64,000 nt of DNA from contig NC_088643.1 of the NCBI RefSeq assembly GCF_964019385.1, positions 80,758,199 to 80,822,198 of the forward strand, given 5' to 3'. The notes beneath the pieces are model-generated. The model was not told where the DNA came from and ran no database searches. It saw nothing but the letters and a program-made list of their open reading frames with translations. Positions 1-10,800 of this stretch are shown here, in pieces; positions within the stretch are counted from its first letter, which is position 1; the number at the start of each line of letters is the position of its first letter. The translations under genes were made by a program, and so were the position numbers. The stretch is from Sycon ciliatum. Lineage: Eukaryota; Porifera; Calcarea; Leucosolenida; Sycettidae.

Positions 1-301
1 ACAATACATGAATACAGTGTACACAAATGTCGATCCAGCTTGTATTACTGATTGCGGTTATCAAATTGTTGTCTCCTCGCCGTTTGTTCAAATAATTATT
101 TTATTTTATTTATTTATTTATTTCTGCACCTCGTGGCATGTCAAGACAGCCAATTGAATTGAGGAGAGGGTGAGACCAACCACGGAAGAAGAGAAAAAAG
201 AAAATGAAGAGCACGTACACAAAGTGGGAAGGGATTAGCAACTTACAAAGCAATGGGATGCTCAGCGAGCTATGCAGCGGAAGTGGTGACTGTGACTTTG
301 T

Positions 302-3300
302 TTACTGGGAGATCCTGAAGTGCTGTCTGACGAGGGTACGGAATTTGGGCATATCTGGAGCTTGTCTAACACTGGGAGGCAGTTGAAGCCACGTGGAGTA
401 GGAGGAAAAGAAAGGGGAATTTACGAATAGGGTAGACCTAGCTAGGGGGAGACGAACGCAGCTTCGGGTGGTGCCACCTGAATTGAACCAATTAAGGGAC
501 TGTAAATGAGCAGGGTGCTGGTCAAGAAAAATTGAATGTGCCAGGGTGCACTTGGAAGCATCAAGGTAATGTTGCAGAGTGGTAGTGGATACAGCAGCAT
601 ACAAGTCTAGATTTGAGATATAACGATCAGTACGAAATATGATGCGCAGTATACGGCGATGAAGAGCTTCTAATTTACCTATGTGGGTTTTGTTAATGGT
701 GGACCAGGCAGGGAAGCCGTACGTGAAGAGGGGAAGAATGTATGATTTATAAAAATTAATCCGGCAATTTTGGGGCAAATGGGACAAGTGACTTGACATT
801 ATGCCGACAGATCGGCATACTTTGGACGACACATGATCAGCATGGTGAGACCAGGAGAGGGCGGAATCTATGACAATGCCAAGGTGTTTATGGTGGGGCG
901 CTACAGAGATAGGGTGACCGGGATCATCGGGAAAGTGGAGATGGGCACTGGATCTGTGGGAGGGGGAAAAAGAAGGAGCTCGGTTTTGGTCACATTTGGC
1001 TTAAGGTACCAAGTGCTCATCCAGTGAACAATGTCGTTGATACAGGTCTGAACTTTGGGGTACAGGGTGGCGTGAGATGGGGAGGAAGCAAGGACAGTGG
1101 TATCATCTGCAAACAAAGAAATATTGGGAGTTGAATAGGGGAGGTCATTAACGTATGTGAGGAAGAGCAGGGGACCTAAAATGGAGCCCTGGGGCACTCC
1201 GGATGTCACAGACTCGGGGTCAGATAAGGTTCCATTTACTGTGACGCACTGATTTCGGTCCAAGAGGTAGCTAGTTATCCAGGCGAGTAGGGAGCCGGAG
1301 ACACCATGGGCACGAAGTTTGGCGATCAGGCCCTTGTGCCACACGGTGTCGAAGGCCTTGGAGAGGTCGAAGAAACAGATGCAGGAGACCTGCCGCTGGT
1401 CTTTTAGGGAGCAGAGGTCTTGGATTATGCGGGACAATTGCAGGGATGTGTTGTCCTTACGACGGAAGCCAGATTGTGCGGGGTGAAGAAGAGGGGAGAT
1501 ATGGTCGTACAAGCGGTCGTACACTATTCTCTCTAGCAGTTTGGAGACGCAGGACAGGAGGGAGATTGGTCGGTAATTAGACGGGTTGTTCTTGTCGCCT
1601 TTATTTTTGTACACTGCAATGACAGTGGCTGACTTCCATCGTGACAGGAATATGCCGGAGGAGAGGGAAAGGTTAAAAAGAATGGAGAGTGGGCGGGCAA
1701 TTGAGTAGCTCAGTTTCCTGAGGATCTCATTGGTGATCCTATCAGCTCCGGGGGATTTGTTCAGAGGCAGTCTTGCAATATACTTGTGAACAGTCGATGA
1801 GGTGATGATCAGGGAGTGCAATGTAGGGAGGAAATAATGGGAATAGGAGCATCGGGGTCAACCTGTAAGCCAGCACTGACGAAGTGGCGGTTCAATAAGT
1901 TACCAATGGATGCCGGAGAGGTGCTTGTTCGACCATTGGGGCCCACCATCTTCGAAGGTATGACCCGGGCGCTGGTAGGATTTCACAGTTGACGAATGAG
2001 CACAGGGAGGGATGGGAGGCGAGGATTTGTGGGAGATATCGTGGCACGGAGGTTGCGAATGTAGCAGCGATGGCAGGATCTGGAAAGGCATTTTACATAG
2101 TTACGTTGGTGTTTGTATTTGTTGAAATTTGTAGGGGATGGGTATTTCCTGTAGATGCTGTAGAGATCGCTCTTGACTTTAATAGCTGCTTTCAGTGATG
2201 GAGTCATCCAGGGGCAGGGTTTGTGGCGTGATTTCCGATGAGGAGGTGAGGATCTTCCTATATATAGGTCCAAGGCACCTTCAAGGATGTCAGTGAATGC
2301 GGAGACAGCCGTGTCGATGCAGTGGGAGGCAAGGACCTGAGACCAGGGTACATCTGCGAGAAAAACATTCATGGCATTCCACATGTTATCCGTGGCACTC
2401 AGGACATTGTATTTTTGTGTAGATGGTGGGCTACGACAGGTGCTGGCTGCTGTGGGAGAAGACTTTGAGGAGAACTCAGCCAGCAGGACGGCATGGTCTG
2501 ATGCGCCAAGAGGAGCCAGGTGTTGAATGTGGGTTGAGTTGGTTAGGGATGTTGCTCGCGATAAGGTCTAGACAGCTGCCAAGTCCATTCGAGCGGAGGT
2601 GGGTGGGAAAGGTTACCGATTGGGTCAAATTATAGCATGAGAAGAGGTTGTCAAGACTCAGACCCTGTGCATCCGTTTGGTCAGTTGAGCACCAGCCGGA
2701 ATACCTACAGTTGAAGTCGCCTGATATCACAAGGGCTTCGGGTTTCCTTTGAGTTAATTGCAGGGCTATTTGGAGGCGGTCGAGAAAAGTCGAGAAGTCA
2801 TCCGTCGACGGGGAAGGAGCACGGTAGATACAGGCTACTGTTAGGTGGGTTGTTGGCAGGTCAGAAGGTGAGACAAGCTTGTATTCCGCGAGTGTAAGCC
2901 GAAGTGCTAGCGCTTCCAAGCCCGGTTGCTGAAAATCCGGTAGCTGATCAATGGAAGTACACAGACCTTCAAAGAACTAAGATTAGAACTCCTCCGTACG
3001 GGTGTGGGTCACGGTTCTGTCTATTTTCTAAAACAGGTCGGTCTCGACGGAAGCATTCATAGTGTGGCACGTGGAAAGCTTGTGTGGGAGTTAGCCAGGT
3101 CTCTGTGATGCATACTACGCTGGGTGTGTGATCCTCACAGATTTGAATGAGTTCGCCAGACTTGTTTGCTATGGAGCGTGCATTAAGGACACAGATTGTA
3201 AGTCGGTGAGTAGCAGCATGTACAGAATGGGGGAAGAAAGGTGGGGCAAGAGCGTTGAGAGGCGCAGGGGTTGAAGTGGAAGAGGAGGGATAAAGGTTAC

Positions 3301-3304
3301 GCAT
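302..3304 (-). pseudogene. LINE ORF2 endonuclease-reverse transcriptase, broken
   Basis: Minus-strand pieces carry an AP-type endonuclease (LNARSIANK and CITETWL near 3,200; VISGDFNCRYSGW near 2,700). Reverse transcriptase follows, with KSPGADRITNEIL, FFDLSKAFDTVWH, SGVPQGSILGPLLF and the catalytic SLFADDTTVL. The C-terminal part (832-302) has LEALHRRILRIIF. This enzyme nicks target DNA and copies its own RNA into the nick. The reading frame is interrupted at several points (near 2,950, 2,400, 1,900 and 850), so the copy is inactive. Confidence 0.88.
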
Positions 3305-4360
3305 TGGAAGCTGGCTTCGTCACTTTGGGGCTGTCCGCAAAACGCCACTTGCGTACTGAGTGGCTGATGGCTTCGGGCCAGAAGGCTCTGTCTAGTACAC
3401 GCTCTTCATGTTCTGCAGCCACAGTGACTCTGGCATACGATGTGCCAAGGTATTTCGACTCCATGACGGAGCAATTTAATACCTCCACGTCCCTCGCTTC
3501 GCACCAGTCTCTGATGGAGTGAGCGTTGCAACCGCTGTTGATGTTTCCAACGTAGAGCACAAGTTTGTTGATGGGGACGCACGGACCAGCAGGTTCCGTG
3601 TTAGGTGATTCCTTCACGTACCGAGAGGTTATAGTAGCCCGCAGAGCTTTGGATACGCTGTCCGTGATTTTGTCCTGCCGTCCTTTTCGTCTATGGTTCA
3701 CCTCTTTCCACGTGTTCTGTGTCGGCTCTGCACTACATATGCCAGTGACCCCTGCTTCACAGCATTAATGTGTGTCGGCTGTGTGGACTGTACAACTACA
3801 AGTATCACTGGTGCATGCAGCACACATTTGGCTTTGTTGGGCAGGCTGGGTCTGGGTACTACTTGGACTTGTACCTTGTGGTGTTGCAGCATGATGGGTG
3901 CGTACGGTATTACTGTAGGACTTCGCAGCTGGAGGTCCCGTACCCACGTTTTGTTGGGATGTATACGTGGGTACGGTGTGTGGTAAGGGGTCAGGGATGG
4001 AAGACTTCTGTTGACGAAGCTCTACTACTTCACGCCTCAGCTCTTGGATTTCCAATTTCAGGGCCAACATTGTGCTGTCTCTATCTTCCCTCGACATAAC
4101 AATCTCCTTGGACAAGGTTGAAACACTGATACAAGGCTAGACAATTGTTCCAACGTACCGTTTGGACTTGCTGGCTGCGGCAGCACTCCCACGCCCATCT
4201 TCCGGAGTTCTTTGACGAGTTCCGGGCGAGAAAGGCTTGAGGGTTGGTCTACTGATTTCCGCTCGCCCAGGTCAATTAGGTCCTTGAATCCCACCAGGGC
4301 TAGGTCTAGATTCTCATCAAGTGACATCGTAAGGTACACAAAGGTTTGGTCACTGCTCAA
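3297..4360 (-). pseudogene. LINE ORF1 (nucleic-acid-binding protein), broken
   Basis: Three overlapping reading-frame pieces on the minus strand form an ORF1. The first (4,360-4,058) is a helical N-terminal part. The second (4,115-3,765) has heptad-like stretches rich in E, L and R followed by a Thr/Ser/Gln-rich linker. The third (3,701-3,297) contains LVLYVGNINSGC and a later YARVTV segment, which resemble the RNP strands of the RRM-like fold in CR1/L2 ORF1 proteins. It would package the element RNA. At least two frameshifts separate the pieces. Confidence 0.6.
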
Positions 4361-4573
4361 GGGATGCTGTAGGAGTGCCGCTGAGGCTGATCCTCAGAGC
4401 ACAAAAACCGCCAACCGTCCCCAAAAACTTCAAAAATGGCACCAATTATACAGTAATAATATTCGCGGGATCCGCGTTAGCATCACTTGAATGTTCAGAA
4501 ACACACAAGCTATAGGTAGTATAGCCTTCGCTTCCGCAGGCCACCACGTCTATGCCTTTTCACCTTAGGCTTA

Positions 4574-5134
4574 GGCTGCGTTTACACGACAACGATTGAA
4601 AACGATTTGTGTTTACACGACAACGAAGTAGGACCTAAACGGAACGAAATCGTTGCGTTTACTGCTATCGTTTACACGACAACGCCCGAAAACGATACCT
4701 AAACGGAACGAAATGTATTAATGGAAACGCACTTCAAAGTGTGTTTTGAAACGTTTTCAAAACGTTTTCAAAACGTTTTCGTTCTCGTGTAAACGGTGAA
4801 AACAGTGAAAACAAGAGTACATGAATTTCATGTACTCTTGGTGAAAACGATTGGAAACGGAGCGCGGTCATGGAAACCATTCCGCGCGGGACTATATTTC
4901 GCGGGAAATACCTGACCTTTGCGACCACCAGTCGTACTAACTCCAACTAACGTGTTACTTCCCGCCCTTGCGCCAAGCCAGCACGTGCTAACTCCAGCCT
5001 GATCGCCCGTTTTCCGTTTTCGTGTGAACGGTTCAAAACGATTTGCCGTTCTCGTGTAAACGGTTTGAAAACGATTCGAGGCCAGCCCGTTTTCGTTCCG
5101 TTTCGTTTCGTTTCGTCTCCGTGTAAACGCAGCC
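4574..5134. mobile_element. MITE with TTA target duplication (PIF/Harbinger-like)
   Basis: A 561-bp non-coding element with terminal inverted repeats beginning GGCTGCGTTTACAC and ending GTGTAAACGCAGCC. TTA lies at 4,571-4,573 and again at 5,135-5,137, the 3-bp duplication typical of PIF/Harbinger transposons. The interior is made of many short direct and inverted copies of AACGA, AAAACG and GTTTACACGA motifs. It carries a nested 29-bp palindromic insertion at 4,812-4,840. Confidence 0.75.
4812..4840. mobile_element. Ultra-short palindromic insertion (CAAGAGT type), 29 bp
   Basis: A 29-bp near-perfect palindrome starting CAAGAGTACATGAA and ending TTCATGTACTCTTG, flanked on both sides by GTGAAAA (4,805-4,811 and 4,841-4,847). 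The termini match the ~300-bp CAAGAG MITEs elsewhere in the window. It sits inside the MITE at 4,574-5,134, so it inserted later. Confidence 0.7.
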
Positions 5135-5557
5135 TTAGTGGCAGATGCAGACCTCACAATGACGTAGGCCATATGATAGGGGTCCATAATCCCCTGCCGG
5201 ATTATGGACTCTTGCCATGACATAGGAGTGCAGTGCCTCTGCCTTGTTTTGGCCCCTCCGAGAAGTACAATGACATTGTACTTTATTTTATCACTCCGGC
5301 CTTAGTATTGACTCACATAGATTTTTGCCATACCTAAGCAGTCAAATATTCCTGCATATTTCACTAGGGCTATATTGACTGCTTGTATTTGACTGCTTAG
5401 GGGTTGCGCAGTTGAACGGTGCCTAGTGCAGCATTGTCCCCGCATGAGTAGCCTGAGTAGGTGGTGGTGTAACGGTTGTGCAATCATAAAACCGGGATTC
5501 ATGAGGTTATCGTTCTGGAATTTGAAATACGGACTGTTTGTCGTGATAAATCTAATA

Positions 5558-5630
5558 CAGTCGTCCCTCTCTAATCCGGCACCTTTTGCTACGGCGTTTT
5601 CTGCTGGATTAACGAGGGTGCTGGATTAAG
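5558..5630 (+). mobile_element. Terminal fragment of a pogo/Tigger-like element
   Basis: Begins TA-CAGTCGTCCCTCTCTAATC followed by a CCGGCACC stretch, a left terminus typical of TA-inserting pogo/Tigger elements. The matching opposite terminus of the same family is found inverted at 20,977-21,002, but not within this copy, so the copy is truncated. Non-coding. Confidence 0.45.
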
Positions 5631-5783
5631 AAATCCTGCCCTCTGACCCGGCCCTACCCAATTGCATGCATGTATGCATTCATCTGCATCGCTTGTATTG
5701 TATACCTGTGTTTACTGCTTACTGCTTACTGCTGCTTTATTGTTCCAAGTATCAGTTTAGTTTAGTTTAAATATCTCCTATTA

Positions 5784-6154
5784 GGCCAAACTAAAGAAGG
5801 TGTGTGGTTCGACTCACCCGACCGACCGTACAATTTCAGCCCGACCGTAACTTTTTTTCGGCGGGCTGTCGTGTGACTGACGTACGTGGACTGAACACGT
5901 CCACGTCTACGTGCTGTGCGGCGTGAGTCTGCGGACGCAGGCGGCTCCTTTTGGACTTGACTTGTAGTTGTACTGCAGTGCAGTGCAGTGAGTGGTACGA
6001 CTGCTGCCTTGTGCTGGTAGTAGAGTCTACTCGATACGCGTATACAGTGTATTTACATGTACTAAAAATATATATTAAAAAAAAAAAATCCGCCCGCCCG
6101 CCCGTAAAAAAAATGTCCATGTTAGTCGAACCACACACCTTCTTTAGTTTGGCC
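5784..6154. mobile_element. MITE with TTA target duplication, second family
   Basis: A 371-bp element whose ends are long inverted repeats: GGCCAAACTAAAGAAGGTGT at the left and its complement at the right. TTA occurs at 5,781-5,783 and 6,155-6,157. The interior has a GC-rich CCGACCG/CGCCCGCCCG zone and no coding sequence. The length and 3-bp duplication fit a PIF/Harbinger-type non-autonomous element, in a different family from the one at 4,574. Confidence 0.72.
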
Positions 6155-6499
6155 TTATTATTATTTTATTTTTTTTCCTCACCCCACACCCCTCTACCCT
6201 GTTATCGGCCCTCTTAAGAGTTGTGTTCATCACTGTTGAGGCTTCCGATGGAAAATAAAAGAATACTACTACTACTACTACATGTATCATACGTCAAAAC
6301 GTAGGGTTTTTCCGTGTCAACCCAAGTATTTGGTGCACGGCTTTATATTCTCAACTGTTCTCCAGGAATATACACAGTGATAAAGTGATAAAGTAAAACA
6401 GAGAACATGTTCTCATGTACTCTTGCACACACACGCACACACACTAGGCCTTGACAGATTATGCTAGCATAATTTTTCGCATAATTCCTACCAAAATCG

Positions 6500-7486
6500 A
6501 ACGAGAGAGCTTTGAAGCTCAGGGCCCTGCGCTATGCTTGTTGCCTAGCTCATCGTGCATGTTGTTAGAACTGATGAAAATGCTTTTTCCTTTGATTAGC
6601 TACATCATTGTATTGCAAAAACGTTTCAATGAGATACTGAAGTAAGTTCAAGTAACGCCTTCTGCATAGCTGACCCTGCCGATCACGGGCGTTCTGAAGT
6701 GGACGGGATGTCTGTCCTGACGTTTCCTGGGACCGGCGCTGACTCTGCCGATCACGGGCGTTCTTCTTCTTATCATTACTATACTGACGGCAACTAACAT
6801 CCATTCTGATTGCATTTACTCGTCTCCCTACTTCGTATTTCTTTCCAGAAAATCTCCCCATACAGCAGGAAGTCGTTTACATAATATGACTCCCTGCTAT
6901 ACATCTACACGACTGTATATACGTTATAATTATTATGCTATCGGCCTACATACCATTCCCGGGGTGGTCGACAGGCGGCCCAACCAGCCTGCTAGTGGGA
7001 TCTCGGCCTCGCACACAAATCCACACAAAATGTTACTGCACTGAATGCATTCCCCCGATACACTTCGCATATATACTCATTCTCTTGATGGTACCGTACT
7101 CTTGATGGTATGGGACAGGTACGGGATAGCGCCAGGCATGTCGATGGCACAAACAAACAAAAATACTGTGGCCAGCTGTCTTGACGGGATGTCTGTCCTG
7201 ACGTTTCCTGGGACCGGCGCTGACTCTGGCGATCACGGGCGTTCTTCTTCTTCCTATTATTATACTGACGGCAACTAACATCCATTCTGATGCATTACTC
7301 GTCTCCCTACTTCGTATTTCTTTCCAGAAAATCTCCCCATACAGCAGGAGTCGTTTACATATTATGACTCCCTGCTATACATCTACATGACTGTATGTAC
7401 GTTATAATTATTATGGTATCGGCGTACATGCGATTCCCGGGCTGGTCGACAGGCGGCCCAGCTAGTGGGATCTCGGCCTCGCACAC
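6500..7486 (+). repeat. Mosaic repeat X, first block (left of the BEL insertion)
   Basis: Two partial copies of a non-coding repeat. Recurrent modules are a CGAGAGAGCTT...GAAGCTCAGGG segment, a GATCACGGGCGTTCT segment, an ACTGACGGCAACTAACATCC segment ending in TCTCGGCCTCGCACAC, and a CGATACACTTCGCATATA segment with GGTACCGTACTCTTGATGG. The same modules return at 14.36-15.17 kb, 16.35-16.84 kb and 60.7-62.3 kb. The block stops exactly where the BEL element begins and resumes after it. I see no gene in it. Confidence 0.7.
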
Positions 7487-7826
7487 TGTTGTGAACCCTG
7501 CAAGTTTCTCTAAATTGTCAGGATCGTACGACCACACGGCACGAGGACAACTCTTTTCCTTTACACAGTATATTTCACTTCATCTGATAATTAACAATGA
7601 ACACTAATAACACCAGCTATTTATAGCATGCAAAAACAGCGTACATGCAAAACATAAGCAGATAAAACTGGACATAACAGCGTATACAGCAAAACGCACA
7701 CAACGCATATAGCGTATGCCATGCAGCAACATCAGCGGTACGGCGGAGTCGAAATACAACATTTCAACGAATACAATGCCATAAGCGCGAAGGCCTTTCC
7801 CAATTGAGAACTGGTGGTTTACAACA
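7487..7826 (-). repeat. BEL/Pao 3' LTR
   Basis: 340 bp, plus-strand ends TGTTGTGAACCC and GGTTTACAACA. Lies downstream of the Pol frame, so it is the 3' LTR. Sequence appears identical to the LTR at 12,822-13,161. Confidence 0.92.
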
Positions 7827-7837
7827 TTCTCCCCACC
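7827..7837 (-). promoter_or_regulatory. Polypurine tract of the BEL element
   Basis: On the minus strand GGTGGGGAGAA directly abuts the 3' LTR. This is the position and composition of the purine primer used for plus-strand DNA synthesis in LTR retrotransposons. Confidence 0.75.
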
Positions 7838-7874
7838 AAAGGGCTTCTCACCGCCGTACAACAATGCACACAAG

Positions 7875-10800
7875 TCAAAAACGATCCGGGGCTCTGACTA
7901 CGCGCCCAGAACGCGTTATCTCCTGCTGCCGTGGTGGTGGTAACGGTGCTGACGGTTCATACGCTGGCTGCTGAGGGACGATAGCAGGTTGAGCGGTATC
8001 TGCAAGCCCAGGAGCCACGTCCTGTGACGATACTTCTAACGGCACTAACCTTTGGATCGGCCTCAACAGAGTACTGGTACTCAACTTAACCTTGGCAACA
8101 CGACGCTTACCATCTCGACCAGGGAATAACTCGATGATCCGTCCCAAACGCCAGAACTGTTTGCGCTTGGTATCATCGAGAACAAAGACAACATCACCCA
8201 CAGCTAAAGGGCGCGACATGGTCTGTTGGTGTTTGTTCAACTGACTTAGGTACTCCACCTCCCAACGATTCTTGACATGCTCCAGTGTCCGACTGAGGTA
8301 ACGCAATCTCGATGACATCTGCGCAGCGTCCAGGGTACCTGCTGGCTTCTCTGACGACATCCAGATGTCACCCATCATCATCGCAGGGGTTACTGGTGGC
8401 TCATCCAGGCTATCAGACACATACGTTAGCGGACGACTATTCACCACTGCTTCAACCTCATACAAGAGGGTCGCAAGCTCCTGGACCTTCAGAAACGCTG
8501 TTCCCATTACCTTTTTCAAGGCACTCTTCACTGTACCAACCATTCGCTCATAGAAGCCTCCGTGCCATGGTGCAGCTGGAGGATTGAACATCCATGGCAC
8601 ACCCAGTTTGTCAGATGCCGCCTTGAACGTTGTAGCGTTGTCAGACCTGATCCGAGACGGCAAACTACGTCTCGCGACAAACTTCCGAAATGCCATCAAG
8701 AATGACTCGGTACTTAAACTATCGACCACCTCCAAGTGAACTGCTCTGGTGGTGGCACACACAAACAATGCTATCCATACCTTCGGAGATGACTCACCAC
8801 GGCGCACGTACAACGGACCAGCATAGTCGATGCCGGTAGTTGCGAACGGCCTCTCGTGAACAACTCGGTCTTCCGGCAGCGGCGGGCAGACTTCTGAGGC
8901 AGCCTTAGCCTTGTAGCGGCGGCATGTAACACATCGCTGAGTAATGTTGCGTAGCGCCCGTCGACCACCGATAATCCAGAATTTCTGACGGATGAACGAC
9001 AAGACTCCTTCTACACCTTGGTGCATCCTTTCAACATGCATTTTCTCCAACAGCAACTCGGTCAGATGATGTTTGCCTAACAGGACTGGGTGCTTGGCTC
9101 CATACGCCAACTCGCTGTGCTGAAGTCGTCCCCCGGCTCTGAGCACTCCATGCTCATCCAGAAACGGTGCAAGCTGATACACCTTCGACCCAGGCTTCAC
9201 TGGTTGACCTTGCTTGATCAGCTCAAGATCCTCAGCGAAACATGCGGCTTGAACGATGCGGTACAATACGTTGTCTGCTGCAAAATAGAGTTCAGCACGA
9301 GGCTCAGTGTGCTTCCACTGCAACATCCGAGTCACCATGCCCTGTGCCCTCGACCATTTACTGAATCGGAGCCACCATTCCTTATCAGATTCTCGACTAC
9401 AGGTGGTGGCTGACACTCGTACTTCTACACTGGACTCATCTGTAGCTGCGGTTGAGGATGCGGTGGGCCAGTCATTGGGCTCCGTGATCCAGGTTGGTCC
9501 GCCCCTCCAGAACGGACTACGGATCTGCTGTGCACTACTCCCACGCGACGGTAAATCTGCTGGGTTGTGAAGGCCTGGGCAATGGTTCCACACAATGCCG
9601 ACCTTCTTCGATATCTCTTGGACTTGACTGACGCGGTTAGCCACAAATGTTTTCCATTTGTACGATGGATTACTGATCCAATGAACGGTAGTGAGACTGT
9701 CAGTCCAGCCATAGACTTGCGTGACGGTCACACGCAGCTCCTTCACCACAAACTCAGCGTAGCGAGCCGCTAGACATACTGCTTGTAACTCAAGGCGGGC
9801 TAACGTGGGTGGAGACACTGGTACCACTTTGGCCTTGGCAAATACCAAGTGCGACTGTCCATTGACGACTGCATACAAACAACATCCAAACGCTTTCTCA
9901 CTGGCATCGGCGAAGGCATGAAGCGCAATCGGCGTGTCAAGATTGCAGCAAATCCAACGTGGTATGTCAATGCTCACCACTTCGGCCAACTCTCCCCACC
10001 ATTGCGCGCATGCGGCTGCGATGCCATCAGGCAACTTATCATCCCAGTCGCCTCCGACTTTCCAGGCTTGCTGTAGCAGTATCTTTCCGGGCACAACTGC
10101 CGGTGCTGCTAGACCTAGCGGATCAAACACTGACGCAACACACTTGAGGAGGGATCGCCGGGTCCAAACAGACGGCCTATCGGACTCGCCTAGCGCTGCT
10201 ATGCTGAGCAAGTCATCACTGGTTTTCCATTTCAGACCGAGAACTTTATCTCCGGCCTCTGGATCGCACGGGATTTCGTTGCCTCGCCACTTGCGTAACT
10301 CCATGCCAGCATCCGTAAGCACACGCACGCTGAACTCTTGCATCTCCTTAGCTTCCGAGGCATTTGAGACACTAGAGACCAAATCGTCAACGTAGAAACT
10401 CGTGAGCAAGAGATCAATACGATCTCGCTCTTTGGGTGCAGACAACGCCCGTAGCTCCTTCAAGTGATGCTGAATCACCGCAGTAAGCATGTATGGCGAG
10501 CAGTTTACGCCAAATGGCAGTTTCGTTAGCCTCCAGGTTAACAGTTCATCGCTGTCGCTTCGACCGGGCCACAAGAAACGCAGGTACGGACGGTCTTCGG
10601 GATTAACCGCGACCATGAAGAAAGCCTTGCGGATGTCCGCTTGCAGCGCGCTCTTATATTCACGGAACCGTAATAGCATACCTGCGAGACTCGGCAATAG
10701 CGACGGTCCAGGGTCAACCATGTCGTTCAACGACTTGCCATCTGGCGCCGTCGCCGAGGCATTGAACACCACTCTTAACTTCGTGGTTGCAGCGTGCTCG

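Larger units (their letters stand above)
105..4400 (-). mobile_element. Decayed near full-length CR1/L2-like LINE
   Basis: A non-LTR retrotransposon read on the minus strand. In order it shows an ORF1 N-terminus (about 4,360-4,060), an ORF1 coiled-coil and RRM-like part (4,115-3,297), an AP-type endonuclease (3,304-2,476), a reverse transcriptase (1,821-901) and a C-terminal region (832-302). It ends in a 3' UTR with an A/T-rich tail read as (AAATA)n at about 105-130. The order and the short-repeat tail are typical of the CR1/L2 group. Coding pieces fall in several frames with stops between them, so the copy is dead. Both ends are approximate and no target-site duplication was identified. The clade is inferred from layout and motifs. 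Confidence 0.85.
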